Shown: positions 52,796 through 63,103, numbered from the stretch's first letter. The stretch: DNA of 64,000 nucleotides from Melastoma dodecandrum (GCA_029817715.1 JARUPY010000398.1:3502001-3566000), one strand, 5' to 3'. Notes: generated by a model from the sequence alone, not told the origin. Program-made: numbers and translations.

Positions 52796-53187
52796 CGCCG
52801 GGTGCCTCGGCTTATCTGCAGAAGGCGAAGGAAGACTTGGCCGATGCCGACAAGATCGCGGCTATCCCGCTGTCCAAGATCGCAGCCCGCTCCGCGTACT
52901 ACGCGGCGTTCCATGCTGCGGAAGACTTCATTTTCGAGCGCAGCGGCAAGGTGGCCAAGACGCACGCAGGTGTCCGAAGTGAATTGGCTCGCCTGACGAA
53001 GGAACAGCGGGTCGACGGTCTCCCGGTCGCCTTCCTCGCTTACGCATACAAGTTCAAGGAGCTTAGCGACTATGGCGTAGGGCCAGGGGTCGCAGTCAGG
53101 CCGGAAGAGGCGACTGATCTCATCGCAGCCGCCGCCGAATGCGTCCGCACGATAGAGGATCTCTTGAGAGATCCTCCCGTCGATTAG
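52792..53187 (+). CDS. HEPN-domain protein (toxin partner of MNT)
   Basis: A 131-residue all-helical HEPN protein: YLQKAKEDLADADKIAAIPL, SAYYAAFHAAEDFIFERSGK and KTHAGVRSELARLTKEQ. The start is GTG 52792, coupled to the preceding stop (GTGA). HEPN toxins usually cut RNA through an RX4-6H motif; no such motif is seen here. It belongs to the COG1895-like branch, so RNase activity is uncertain. Confidence 0.82.
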   Translation: MTPGASAYLQKAKEDLADADKIAAIPLSKIAARSAYYAAFHAAEDFIFERSGKVAKTHAGVRSELARLTKEQRVDGLPVAFLAYAYKFKELSDYGVGPGVAVRPEEATDLIAAAAECVRTIEDLLRDPPVD

Positions 53188-53220
53188 CGATCAGCGACGT
53201 TCCATCCCGAGCGCACACCC

Positions 53221-54618
53221 TCACATGTGGATCGCCCGCTTCTCCACGGCCATCGCGGCCTCCTTGACGGCCTCGGTGAGCGTCGGGTGGGCGTGGCAGG
53301 TGCGGGCAAGGTCCTCGGCCGAGCCGCCGAACTCCATCAGCACGGCGGCCTCGTGGATCATCTCGCCGGCGCCGAAGCCGACGATGTGGACGCCGAGCAC
53401 GCGGTCGGTCGCCGCGTCGGCCAGCACTTTCACAAAGCCCTCGGTCTGCCGCATCGCGCGGGCGCGGCCGTTGGCGGTGAAGGGAAACTTGCCGACGTTG
53501 TAGGCGATGCCGGCGGCCTGCAGCTCTTCCTCGGTGCGGCCGACGGCGGCGACCTCGGGCATCGTGTAGACGACGCCGGGGATCACCTCGTAGTTCACGT
53601 GCCCGTGCTGGCCGGCGAGGATCTCGGCCAGCGCCACGCCCTCGTCCTCGGCCTTGTGGGCGAGCATCGGTCCGCGCACCACGTCGCCGATCGCGTAGAT
53701 GCCCGGCACGTTGGTCGCGAATCGCGCGTCGATCTCGACGCGTCCGCGATCCATCGCGACGCCCGCCTCTTCGAGCCCGAGACCTTCGGTGAAGGGGCGA
53801 CGGCCGATCGCGACGAGGACGACATCGGCCTCGAGCGTCTGCGCCTCGCCGCCGTCCTTCGGCTCGACGGTGACCTTCGCGCCGGACTTCGTCTTCTCGA
53901 CCTTGGCGACCTTCTGCCCGAGGTGGAAGGTGATCCCCTGCTTCTCGAGCATGCGCTGAAACTGCTTGGCGATCTCGTTGTCCATGCCCGGCAGGATGCG
54001 GTCCAGGAACTCGACCACCTCGACCTTCGCGCCGAGACGGCCCCAGACGGACCCGAGTTCGAGGCCGATGATGCCGCCGCCGACGACGAGCAGGCTCTTC
54101 GGGACGCTCTCCAGCGCCAGCGCGCCTTCGGACGAGACGATCACCTTTTCGTCGATCTCGACGCCCGGCAGGCGGCTGACGTCGGAGCCCGTGGCGATGC
54201 AGATCGCCTTCGTCTCGAGCGTCTCGGCCTTGCCGTCCTCGCCCGTCACCTCGACCCTGCCGGCGCCGGCGATGCGCCCGTGGCCCGTAAATGTGTCGAC
54301 CTTGTTCTTCTTGAAGAGGAACTTCACGCCATTGACGTTGGCGGCGACCGTATCGTCCTTGTGGCGCATCATCCCCTTCAGATCGAGCTTCGGCTTGCCG
54401 ACGCCGATGCCCAGCGCCGGAAAGTCGTGCGCGACCTCCTCGAACTTCTCCGAGGCGTAGAGCAGTGCCTTCGAAGGAATGCAGCCGATGTTGAGACACG
54501 TGCCGCCGAACGTCGGACGCTTCTCCACCACCGCCGTCTTCAAGCCGAGCTGCGCCGCGCGGATGGCGCAGACATAACCGCCGGGGCCGCTGCCGATGAC
54601 GATGAGGTCGTAGGTCAT
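53221..54618 (-). CDS. lpdA: Dihydrolipoyl dehydrogenase
   Basis: A 465-residue FAD/NAD disulfide oxidoreductase (E3). It has the FAD motif [19 protein letters not shown], redox Cys41/Cys46 in [18 protein letters not shown] motif [39 protein letters not shown] and the C-terminal [15 protein letters not shown] with the catalytic His/Glu pair. It serves 2-oxoacid dehydrogenases or the glycine cleavage complex. No E1/E2 genes are near, so which complex it serves is open. Confidence 0.95.
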   Translation of the reverse strand: MTYDLIVIGSGPGGYVCAIRAAQLGLKTAVVEKRPTFGGTCLNIGCIPSKALLYASEKFEEVAHDFPALGIGVGKPKLDLKGMMRHKDDTVAANVNGVKFLFKKNKVDTFTGHGRIAGAGRVEVTGEDGKAETLETKAICIATGSDVSRLPGVEIDEKVIVSSEGALALESVPKSLLVVGGGIIGLELGSVWGRLGAKVEVVEFLDRILPGMDNEIAKQFQRMLEKQGITFHLGQKVAKVEKTKSGAKVTVEPKDGGEAQTLEADVVLVAIGRRPFTEGLGLEEAGVAMDRGRVEIDARFATNVPGIYAIGDVVRGPMLAHKAEDEGVALAEILAGQHGHVNYEVIPGVVYTMPEVAAVGRTEEELQAAGIAYNVGKFPFTANGRARAMRQTEGFVKVLADAATDRVLGVHIVGFGAGEMIHEAAVLMEFGGSAEDLARTCHAHPTLTEAVKEAAMAVEKRAIHM

Positions 54619-54912
54619 GGATGGTCGTCTCTCAGCTGGCGCGTCGAAAATGGACCGACGCGCGCTTCGTCTGATTCACCGGGCCGGTCGATGGCGCCTG
54701 CCGTCGCGATCCGAATGGCGCCCACCGTGTGTGGCATGCGCTCGCCCGTTTGGCGCATGTCCACGGACCCAAGTCAACGCGGCCCGACGCAGTCACCGCG
54801 GCCCGATCAACGCTGCCGTGAGGTCGGCGCATACATCAGGTCGGCGATGCTCGCGCGCCCCCGACACCGCCCTAGATGGGAGTCGACACGCGACGCGAGA
54901 AGGACGCCCTCC

Positions 54913-55308
54913 ATGCTCATCACCCGCCCCGGCACGACGGCCTCGACCCGCGGCCCCGCGGACTGGTTCACCGGCGCGGTGCGGCTCGATCCGCTGGCCT
55001 CGCCGCCGGAGCCGGCGCGCGCCGTGATGGCGCTCGTCACCTTCGAGCCGGGCGCGCGCACGGCGTGGCACACGCATCCGCTCAGGCAGACGCTGATCGT
55101 CACGGCGGGCTGCGGCTGGGTGCAGCGCGAGGGCGGCCCGCGCGAGGCCATCCGGCCGGGCGACGTCGTCTGGTTCGAGCCGGGCGAGAAGCACTGGCAC
55201 GGCGCCACCGCGACGACGGGCATGAGCCACATCGCGATCCAGGAGAAGCAGGACGGAAGCCCCGTCACCTGGCTCGAGCAGGTCAGCGACGCGCAATACG
55301 GCGGCTGA
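54913..55308 (+). CDS. Cupin-domain protein
   Basis: A 131-residue single-domain cupin. Motif 1: [21 protein letters not shown] (His-x-His and later Glu/Gln); motif 2: [18 protein letters not shown] (P-G-D and His). The metal-binding set fits the QdoI-like cupin family of small dioxygenase/isomerase-like proteins. ATG 54913 behind AAGGA. Substrate unknown. Confidence 0.85.
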   Translation: MLITRPGTTASTRGPADWFTGAVRLDPLASPPEPARAVMALVTFEPGARTAWHTHPLRQTLIVTAGCGWVQREGGPREAIRPGDVVWFEPGEKHWHGATATTGMSHIAIQEKQDGSPVTWLEQVSDAQYGG

Positions 55309-55325
55309 GCGCGCCGGGCACGGCC

Positions 55326-58300
55326 TCAGTGGCCGAGCCGCTCCAGGAGGTCGCGCACATGCACCTGGTCGGCCTTGTAGTTGCCGGTCAGCGTGTACAT
55401 CACGAGGTTGACGCCGCCACGCAGCGCCAATTCGTGCTGGCGGGGATCGTTCGGCACGAGCGGATAGAGCGCCTCGCCGTATTCGTCGGAGGCCCAACCG
55501 CCGGCGAGATCGTTCGAGGTGAGGACGATCGGCGAGACGCCGTCGCCCGAGCGCGCGGGGCGCTGCTGGTTGTCGCCGATCGGCGGCGGCAAGGCCTCGA
55601 TCCAGGTCTGACCCGCCTCGTAGCGACCGACGAAATTGTCGAGCAGGTAGAAAGTCTTCGTGACGACATGGTCGGCCGGCACGGGTTCGAGCTCGGGCAC
55701 GTCGACGCCCTTGAGAAGGGCGCGGAGCCAGGCCGTCGCGGGTGAGGCCTCGCCGGGCGCCTGCACGTCCTGCGCGTCGCGCGTGTCGAAGATGATCGTC
55801 CCGCCTTGGCGCATGTAAGCGGAAATTTTCTCGATCGCCTTTTGCGAAGGTTGCGGATTTGTAGCGACGATCGGCCAATAGATGAGCGGGTAGAAGGCGA
55901 GTTCGTCCTTGCCCGGATCGATGCCGATCGGATCGCCCGGCGTCAGCGAGGTGCGGGTCGCCAGCGTCGTGGAGAGCGAGGCAAGGCCTTGCCGGCTCAC
56001 CTCGTCGACCTTGGCATCGCCCGATATCACGTAGGCGAGCCGGACCGAGAGGGCTGACGAGAGCTCCTGCGGCGAGACCTTGATTGGCGGCGCGGGGTCC
56101 GCGCGCACCGCCTGGGGCGCCGGCACGAATGCGAGCGCCAAGACGAGAGCGACCACGCACGTCTGTAGCCTCTTCGCTGCGGGTGCCCCCTCCACCGCGC
56201 TGCGCGCGGTCCCCCTCCCCCGCGCTCCGCGCAGGGGAGGACATCCCCCGGCATCTGCGCGCTCATCCTCCCCCGTGAAACGGGGGAGGGGGACCTTGCG
56301 CAGCATGGTGGAGGGGGCTGCCACGCGCCGCAGCGCCGAGCGGAGGGCGGAGGCGCTGCGCGCGGTCCCGCGTTCCCGTGCTTTGCGGAGGGAGGGAGAT
56401 GTCCCGGCAGAGGCGCTCCCCGGGCCGCCGCGACGGGGGCGCAGCTTGCCGCCGAGCCAGAGGGTCGCCAGCGCGTCGAGCGCGAAGAGCACGAAGGCGA
56501 GCGCGACGAGCCACGCGCGCAGGTCGATCGGCGCGGCGGCCTGCAGCGGGGCGCGCTCGAAGGGGAGGCCGGCGAGATCCGCGGCGGGGATGCGATCCGT
56601 CGGCGCCAGCGCGTTGACGGCGAGCATCGCGTCGTTGGGGCCGTAGAACCCGGGCGGATGCTCGGCGTCGAGGTCCCGGAATAGGTCGTCGCCACCGGTT
56701 TGGCCGTCGCCGGCGGAGCACCGAGCACGCCGAACCCGTCGAGCGTCCGGTTCGGCGCGACGGTCTCGATGGCATGCACGGCCTCCGCCGCCTTGGCCTC
56801 GTCCGCCTTCACCTCGCGCGTGCCCTCGCCGGCCAGAGAGACGATCGTCTTCAGCATGTCCACGAACAATCCGGAGATCGGGAGGTTCGACCATGTCGTG
56901 TCGGCCGTCACGTGGAAAAGCACGACGCGGCCCTTCTCGCGCGTGGCGGCGGTGATGAGCGGCGTGCCGTCGGACAGCTGCGCCCAGGTCTTGCCGGGCA
57001 GGCCCGGCTCCGGTTCCGCCAGAACCTGGCGGTTGACGGTGACCTCCTTCGGCACTTTGAAGCCGACGAACGGGCTCGGCGGCTCGAACGGCGCGAGCGT
57101 CTTCGGCGTCTCCCAGGAGAGCGAGCCGCCGAGCGTGCGGCCGCCGCGCCGCAGCTTCACCGGCACGAGGTCGTCGTCGGCATTGGAGAGGCGCAGGCCG
57201 GAGAAGCGCACGAGCAGGCCGCCGTCGTCCACCCACTTCGAGAGCCGGTCGCGGATCGGCCCGGCGATCGTCCCGATATCGGCGAGAACGAGCACATTCA
57301 CCTTGTCGTCGAGCATCGCGCCGATCGGGTCGGGGGTGCCGGGCCTCGGCTCGTGCACGTCGGCGAAGGGAGCAAGCGCCTTGCGCAGATAATAATTCGG
57401 CGCGAGCAGTGGCTGCGCCGTATCGGCCGTATCGCCGGAAACGATGCCGACGCTGCGGCGCTTCCAGCGCGAATCGAGCAACGTGACGGCGCCAGCCGAA
57501 TGGCCGGCGACGATCTCGAGCCGCGCGATGTCGTTGCGCAGCTCGATCGGCAGATCGAAGCGCGCGTCGACCTTCGTGGCGCTGCTGGCGAAGGCGAACG
57601 GCGCCTCGCCGATCGTCAGGCCCTTCAGGTCCAAAGCGCGCACGAGCCCGGCATCGTGGCCGCGCGTCGCCGAGCGCAGGATGCGGACGGCCAGCGCCGC
57701 ACCGTCGTTGCGCGGATCGGTAATGGCGAGCACCGGCTTGTCGTCCGCGATGACGACCGTCTTCACCTTCAAGGTCGCGAGCGCCTCGGCGAACGCGCGC
57801 GGGTTGCCGCGCTCGATCCCGTCGGTCAGCCACACGATGGCGGCCGTCGGATGCGCTCGGACGAAATCGGCGAGGGCATGGCCGGTCGCCGCGCGATCGG
57901 GCGTATAGGGCACGGGCTGCCGCGCGCGCAGGCGGTCGAGCGCGGCGGCGGCATCGCTCGGCACGATGGTCTTGGCGCCGGCCGAAACCGGCACGATCGC
58001 GACGGTGTCGCCGCTCTGGCGCGCGGCCTCGATGCGCTGCGTCGCGGCGAGAACGCGGCGCTCCCACGCCGGGGCTGCCGGCCATCCGTCGTCCATCACG
58101 ACGAGAAGGGGCCCCTTGCCGGAGGTCGCAACCGAGATCGGGTTCCAGATCGGTCCCGCCATCGCGAGGATCACGAGGGCGGCGAGCACGAGCCTCAGCA
58201 AAAGCAGCCACCAGGGCGTGTTCGCCGGCGTCTCGTCCTTCGGCTTCAGGTCGAGGATGAGCTTCAGTGGCGGGAACGGCACGCGCTGAGGGCGTGGTGG

Positions 58301-58390
58301 CGTCACGCGCAACAGCACGTAGAGCACCGGCAGGCCTGCGAGCGCGACGAGCGCGAAGGGAATCGTGAAGGCGAGCGGCAGGCCGAGCAT
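55326..58390 (-). pseudogene. BatA/DUF4159 membrane protein gene, frameshifted near 56,700
   Basis: The gene begins ATG 58390 (MLGLPLAFTIPFALVALAGL), with an aerotolerance (BatA-like) two-helix N-terminus and a large von Willebrand-like periplasmic region, readable to about 56,700. The rest, including DLFRDLDAEHPPGFYGPNDA, two more TM segments and the C-terminal DUF4159 domain ([34 protein letters not shown]), lies in the next frame. Both halves look under selection, so this is either a recent frameshift or a base-calling error of one base. About 75 residues of repeat-derived sequence (56165-56440) are inserted in frame between the last TM and the DUF4159 domain. It follows the DUF58 gene with TGATG overlap. 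Confidence 0.78.
56185..56318. repeat. Palindromic element inserted in the DUF4159 gene
   Basis: A 134-bp inverted repeat: GCCCCCTCCACC (56185-56196) pairs with GGTGGAGGGGGC (56307-56318), enclosing CCTCCCC/GGGGAGG hairpins. A partial second copy (to about 56400) follows. It is read in frame in the host gene, and the same element occurs between moxR and DUF58 in this operon. Confidence 0.78.
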
Positions 58391-59316
58391 CAGGCGGCTC
58401 CCGCGGTGACGGGGTCGATGCTCTGTTCGAGCCGCATGCGCAGCGCGAGCAAAGCCTCGGAGGCAGGGCGGTCGGTCCGGTGCACGGCGAAACTCCAGCC
58501 TTTCTGGCGCGCGGCCTCCGCGATCGCGTCCCGATGCGCGGCGAGGCGGCGGATGTAGTCGTCACGGAATCGCTCGGCCTGCCCGACGCGCATCGTCGTC
58601 GGGCCGCCAACGTCGAGAAATTCGGTGTGTCCGGCGAAGGGGAACGTCTCTTCGACAGGGTCGGCGATCATGAGCAGATGCCCGCGCGCGCCGCGCTGCG
58701 CGAGATCGGCGAGACGGGCACGGATCTCGTCGGCCGGCGTCAGGAAATCGGAGAACAGCACCACGCGCACGCGGGGCGGCAGCGCGCCGGCCGGCGGCAG
58801 CTCCGCCTCGCCGCCATCGTGCAGCAGCGTCTCCGCGAAGCGCTCGACGATGTTGCGCGCCGCCAGCGGGCGCGTCAGGCCGAGAAGCCCGACCCGTTCG
58901 CCGCCGCGCACGAGAAGGTCGGCGGCCGCGAAGCCGAGCACGATGGCCCGCTCGAGCTTCGGCTGCAACGCGAGGCTCGACGCGTAGGCCATCGAGGGCG
59001 AACGGTCGATCCAGAGCCAGACGTTATGCGCCGATTCCCATTCCCGCTCGCGAACGTAGTAGCGGTCGTCGCGTGCCGAGCGCCGCCAATCGATGCGGTT
59101 CGCCGATTCGCCGGGCAGATGGGCGCGAAACTGCCAGAAATTCTCGCCGGTGCCAGCGCGGCGGCGACCATGCACACCGTGCATCATCGAGGAGGCGATC
59201 TCCTTCGCCGCGACGATCAGCGCCGGCAGGCGCCGGCCGAGGTCGAGCGCGCCCTGCTGCTGGGCGGCGCCGATGCGCCGTTCGGCAGGATCGAGGAGGC
59301 GGGCGGTGACGGGCAT
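58390..59316 (-). CDS. DUF58 domain protein (MoxR-associated)
   Basis: A 308-residue soluble protein with a DUF58/vWA-like fold: GENFWQFRAHLPGESANRID, WRRSARDDRYYVREREWESA, WIDRSPSMAYASS (MIDAS-like DxSxS) and VRVVLFSDFLTPADEIRARL. Such proteins pair with MoxR ATPases. The ATG at 59316 is preferred; an earlier in-frame ATG at 59385 falls inside the upstream repeat. The stop overlaps the next ATG (TGATG). Confidence 0.88.
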   Translation of the reverse strand: MPVTARLLDPAERRIGAAQQQGALDLGRRLPALIVAAKEIASSMMHGVHGRRRAGTGENFWQFRAHLPGESANRIDWRRSARDDRYYVREREWESAHNVWLWIDRSPSMAYASSLALQPKLERAIVLGFAAADLLVRGGERVGLLGLTRPLAARNIVERFAETLLHDGGEAELPPAGALPPRVRVVLFSDFLTPADEIRARLADLAQRGARGHLLMIADPVEETFPFAGHTEFLDVGGPTTMRVGQAERFRDDYIRRLAAHRDAIAEAARQKGWSFAVHRTDRPASEALLALRMRLEQSIDPVTAGAA

Positions 59317-59340
59317 CAGAAGGCCAGCTCCCGGCGCATA

Positions 59341-59523
59341 TCCTCCCCTGCGCGACGCGCGAGGGAGGGGGACCATGCGAAGCATGGTGGAGGGGGCTGC
59401 TGGCGCGCACCTTTTTGGCTTCCGAGCGTGCTTGCGGCCGGAAAACGAGGAGACGCGTCAGCCCCCTCCACCATGCTTCGGGCGGTCCCCCTCCCCCGCT
59501 GCGCTCCGCTGCGCAGGGGAGGA
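59341..59523. repeat. Palindromic element between moxR and DUF58
   Basis: GCATGGTGGAGGGGGCTG (59382-59399) is inverted as CAGCCCCCTCCACCATGC (59459-59476), flanked by CCTCCCC/GGGGAGG arms. It is the same family as the element at 56185-56318. It fills most of the 232-bp moxR-DUF58 gap. Confidence 0.82.
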
Positions 59524-59548
59524 CGGCGGGCCTTCTGGCAGCGTGCCA

Positions 59549-60553
59549 TCAAATCGTCTGCGTCAATTTGGCGATCGTCCCCTCGACCGTCTCGCCGTCG
59601 GCGCGGGCGGAGAAGGTGAGCGCCATGCGGTGCTTGAGGATCGGCGTTGCCAGCGCGACGACGTCGTCGAGCGAGGGCGAAAGCCGGCCCGAGACGAGCG
59701 CCCGGGCACGTGAGGCCAGCATCAGCGCCTGGGCGGCGCGCGGGCCGGGGCCCCAGGCGATCGACTTCGTGATCGCCGCGTCGCCTTCGCCGGGGCGCGC
59801 CGAACGCACGACGTCGAGGATCGCCTCCACGATGCTCTCGCCGACGGGCAGACGGCGGACGAGGCGCTGCGTCGCCTGCAGGTCGTCCGCGTTCATCGTG
59901 GGCTTGGCCACCGCCTGCTGCTCGCCCGTGGTTTCGATCAGGATACGGCGCTCGGCATCGCGGTCGGGATAGGACACGTCGATCTGCATGAGGAAGCGGT
60001 CGAGCTGCGCCTCGGGCAGCGGGTAGGTGCCCTCCTGCTCCAGCGGGTTCGGCGTCGCGAGCACATGGAAGGGGGCCGGCAGATCGTGTCGCTCGCCGGC
60101 GACCGAGACGTGGTACTCCTGCATCGCCTGCAGCAGGGCGGATTGCGTGCGCGGGCTGGCGCGGTTGATCTCGTCGGCCATCAGCAGCTGCGCGAAGATC
60201 GGGCCGCGCACGAATTTGAAGCCGCGCTTGTGGTCCGCCGTCTCCTCCAGGATCTCGGAGCCGAGGATGTCGGCGGGCATCAGATCCGGCGTGAACTGAA
60301 CGCGCCGCGCATCGAGGCCGAGCACAATCCCGAGGGTGTCCACGAGCTTCGTCTTGGCGAGGCCGGGCACGCCGACGAGCAGCCCGTGGCCCCCCGCGAG
60401 CAGCGTGACGAGCACCTCCTCGACGACCGTCTCCTGGCCGAAGATGACCGAGCCGATGGACGCTCGCGCCGCGGCGACCCGATCGAGCGCGACCTCGGCG
60501 CTGCGCGCGACCGCGGCTTCGATCGACGTGGCGGCGGTGGCGGTCTCGGGCAT
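59549..60553 (-). CDS. MoxR-family AAA+ ATPase
   Basis: A 334-residue MoxR ATPase: Walker A GVPGLAKTKL (61-70), Walker B LLMADEINRASPRTQ, sensor 1 VLATPNPLEQEGTYPLPEAQ and QLDRFLMQIDV. MoxR proteins act as chaperones that mature or insert metal cofactors with partner vWA-domain proteins; in methylotrophs a MoxR serves methanol dehydrogenase, but this operon type (MoxR-DUF58-BatA/DUF4159) is general. AAGGGAG precedes ATG 60553. First gene of the operon. Confidence 0.93.
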   Translation of the reverse strand: MPETATAATSIEAAVARSAEVALDRVAAARASIGSVIFGQETVVEEVLVTLLAGGHGLLVGVPGLAKTKLVDTLGIVLGLDARRVQFTPDLMPADILGSEILEETADHKRGFKFVRGPIFAQLLMADEINRASPRTQSALLQAMQEYHVSVAGERHDLPAPFHVLATPNPLEQEGTYPLPEAQLDRFLMQIDVSYPDRDAERRILIETTGEQQAVAKPTMNADDLQATQRLVRRLPVGESIVEAILDVVRSARPGEGDAAITKSIAWGPGPRAAQALMLASRARALVSGRLSPSLDDVVALATPILKHRMALTFSARADGETVEGTIAKLTQTI

Positions 60554-60621
60554 GGACGGCGGCTCCCTTTGGGGTTTAAGCGTCGGTTGCACCCGAGCAT
60601 CCCCTTCTTTGGGTTGAGAGT

Positions 60622-61194
60622 ATGGCTGAGAACCAGAATGGAGAGAAGCCGGGCGCGACGGACAGTCGCCTGTCGAGCTTGGCCGCGGCCATTGGCGCCG
60701 CCGCCAAACAGCGCGGGCCGGCGCCCGTCGACACCTGGCATCCCGCCTATTGCGGCGACCTCGACATGCGCATCGCGGCCGACGGAAGCTGGCACTACAA
60801 CGGCACGCCGATCACGCGGAAGCCGCTCGTCGATCTGTTCGCGACGATCCTGCGCAAGGACCCGGACCGCTACGTGCTGGTCACGCCCGGCGAATGTCTC
60901 GGCATCGTGGTCGATGACGCGCCATTCGTGGCGGTCGCGATGGAGACGACGGACGGCCGGCTGCGCTTCATCACGAACGTCGGGGACGAGGTGGAGGCAG
61001 GGGAGGCGCATCCGATGCGGTTCGCGCTCGACGCGGACGGCGGCGTGAAACCCTACGTGCACGTGCGCGGCGGCCTCGAGGCACTGCTGACCCGCTCGCT
61101 CGCGATCGAGCTGATCGGCGCGGCCGAGACGCGGGGCGACACGCTCGGCGTGCGCTCTGGCGAGACCTTCTTCGCGATCGGCCCGGCGGCGTGA
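60622..61194 (+). CDS. DUF1285 protein
   Basis: A 190-residue cytosolic protein. GDLDMRIAADGSWHYNGTPI, TRKPLVDLFATILRKD and AVAMETTDGRLRFITNVGD match DUF1285, a conserved alphaproteobacterial family next to Nudix and CCA-enzyme genes. Function unknown. Confidence 0.85.
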   Translation: MAENQNGEKPGATDSRLSSLAAAIGAAAKQRGPAPVDTWHPAYCGDLDMRIAADGSWHYNGTPITRKPLVDLFATILRKDPDRYVLVTPGECLGIVVDDAPFVAVAMETTDGRLRFITNVGDEVEAGEAHPMRFALDADGGVKPYVHVRGGLEALLTRSLAIELIGAAETRGDTLGVRSGETFFAIGPAA

Positions 61195-61235
61195 AGGGGA
61201 CCTCGCATCCTTCCCTGCGCAAGGGAGGATGACCG

Positions 61236-61880
61236 TTGACCCATGCGCCCGACGACATCTTCGCGCGGATCGATGCACGGATCGCCCCCGCGCTGCCGCC
61301 GGACGCGCTCGATGCTGCCGCGCTCCCCGCGCATGGCGACCACGTCATCAACGCGAATTGGGAGATCGCGCCGGAGTTCCTCGCCTCGGCGCGGGTCGCC
61401 GCCATCCTCATCGGCCTCGTCGACCACGAGGCGGGCGTCACCGCGATCCTGACGGAGCGCGCCGGCGACCTGCGGGCGCATGCGGGCCAGATCGCGTTTC
61501 CCGGCGGCAAGATGGATCCCGGTGACGCGACGGCCGCCGACACGGCGCTGCGCGAGGCGCGCGAGGAAATCGGGCTCGATCCGGCCGTTGTCGACGTGCG
61601 CGGCTACCTCGGGCCGTATCTCACGGGCTCGGGCTATCGCATCGTTCCCGTCGTGGCGCGCATCACGCCGCCGCTCGCCCTCACGTTGAACCCGGCGGAA
61701 GTCGTGGAAGCCTTCGAGGTGCCGGTCGCGCATCTGATGGATGCCGCGCGCTTCGAGCTGCGCCACCGCGAGTGGCGCGGGGCGCGACGCGCCTTCTACG
61801 CGATCGAGTCGGGCGAGCGTACGATCTGGGGCATCACGGCCGGCATCATCCGCGTGCTCTACGAGAGGCTCTACACGTGA
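61236..61880 (+). CDS. CoA pyrophosphatase (Nudix)
   Basis: A 214-residue Nudix hydrolase. The Nudix box reads GGKMDPGDATAADTALREAREEIGL, preceded by the NUDIX_CoA signature region LTERAGDLRAHAGQIAFPGG. It splits CoA or acyl-CoA into 4'-phosphopantetheine and 3',5'-ADP. The start is TTG 61236, with AAGGGAGG 8 bases upstream. It overlaps the CCA gene by 4 bases (GTGA). Confidence 0.9.
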   Translation: MTHAPDDIFARIDARIAPALPPDALDAAALPAHGDHVINANWEIAPEFLASARVAAILIGLVDHEAGVTAILTERAGDLRAHAGQIAFPGGKMDPGDATAADTALREAREEIGLDPAVVDVRGYLGPYLTGSGYRIVPVVARITPPLALTLNPAEVVEAFEVPVAHLMDAARFELRHREWRGARRAFYAIESGERTIWGITAGIIRVLYERLYT

Positions 61881-63103
61881 GCGCGCTGGCGGATCCGCGC
61901 GCGCTGCTCGACGATGCGGCGGCGATGCGCGTGCTCGCGCTGCTCGATACGGACGGCGAGGAGGCACGGATCGTCGGCGGCGCCGTGCGCAACGCGCTGC
62001 TCCGGCGGCCCGGAAGCGACATCGACATCGCGACGACGGCCGAGCCGCGGATCGTCGAAGCGCGCGCGCGCGCGGCGGGCCTTCGCGCCGTGCGCACCGG
62101 CTTCGAGCATGGGACGGTGACGCTCGTCGTCGACGGGCGCCCGTTCGAGGTCACGACGCTGCGCGAGGATGTGGCGACCGACGGGCGCCACGCCACGATC
62201 CGCTTCGGCCGCGATTTCGCGCGGGACGCGGGGCGCCGCGACTTCACGATCAACGCGCTGTCGATGGGGCGCGACGGGCGCGTACACGACTACGCCGGCG
62301 GGCTCGACGATCTCGCGGCACGACGCGTGCGCTTCATCGGCGATCCCGGGGTGCGCATCCGCGAGGACTATCTTCGCATCCTGCGTTTCTTCCGCTTCTC
62401 CGCGGACTATGCCGACGGCCCGCTCGACGCCCCCGGGCTCGCCGCCGCCGTGGCCGCGCGCGACGGTCTTGCGGTGCTCTCGCGGGAAAGAGTGCGCCAG
62501 GAGCTCTTGAAGCTGCTTCGCGCCCGCCGCGCGCCATGTGTCGTCCCCGAAGTCGCGGAGACGGGCATCCTCGGCGCGCTCCTGCGCGGCGTACCGCGTG
62601 TCGCACGCTTCGCTCGCGTCGTCGCGATCGAGCCGGACGCGGACGCGATGCTGCGCCTTGCGGCGGTGGCGGTCGCGGTCGCCGAGGACGCGGAGCGCCT
62701 GCGCGCGGCGCTGCGGCTGTCGAAGGCCGAGCACCAGCGTCTCGAGCGCGCGGCGCGGGGGCTCGAACGGCTGCACGGGCTCGCTGCGCCGCCCGCACCC
62801 GACGGCCTGCGCGGGCTGCTGTTCGATCTCGGACGACAATCTGCTCTCGACGTGCTCGCGCTCGCCTGGGCGCAGAGCGGCGCCGCGCCCGACGACGCGG
62901 GTTGGTCTCGCGCCCGCGCCTTTCTCCAGGACACGCCGGAGCCGCGCCTGCCCTTCTCCGGTGCCGACCTTGCCGCGCGCGGGATCGCGCCGGGGCGGCC
63001 GATGGGGGCGGCGCTGAAGCAACTGCAGGCCGATTGGATCCGCGCCGGCTTTCCGGACGATCCCAAGCGCCTGGCGGAGCTGCTCGCGCGGGTTTCGGGC
63101 TGA
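61877..63103 (+). CDS. cca: CCA tRNA nucleotidyltransferase (class II)
   Basis: A 408-residue enzyme that adds or repairs the CCA end of tRNAs. The nucleotidyltransferase head has RIVGGAVRNALLRRPGSDIDIA with catalytic Asp48/Asp50, then GRRDFTINALSMG and GGLDDLAARRVRFIGDP, IREDYLRILRFFRFSADY. No HD domain is seen. GTG 61877 overlaps the preceding stop. It could also be a poly(A)-polymerase-like member, but short length and motif favour CCA. Confidence 0.92.
   Translation: MSALADPRALLDDAAAMRVLALLDTDGEEARIVGGAVRNALLRRPGSDIDIATTAEPRIVEARARAAGLRAVRTGFEHGTVTLVVDGRPFEVTTLREDVATDGRHATIRFGRDFARDAGRRDFTINALSMGRDGRVHDYAGGLDDLAARRVRFIGDPGVRIREDYLRILRFFRFSADYADGPLDAPGLAAAVAARDGLAVLSRERVRQELLKLLRARRAPCVVPEVAETGILGALLRGVPRVARFARVVAIEPDADAMLRLAAVAVAVAEDAERLRAALRLSKAEHQRLERAARGLERLHGLAAPPAPDGLRGLLFDLGRQSALDVLALAWAQSGAAPDDAGWSRARAFLQDTPEPRLPFSGADLAARGIAPGRPMGAALKQLQADWIRAGFPDDPKRLAELLARVSG

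Noticed and set aside
59317..59385. Start of the DUF58 gene at ATG 59385
   Set aside because: The extra 23 codons come from the palindromic element and do not resemble the family; 59316 fits better.
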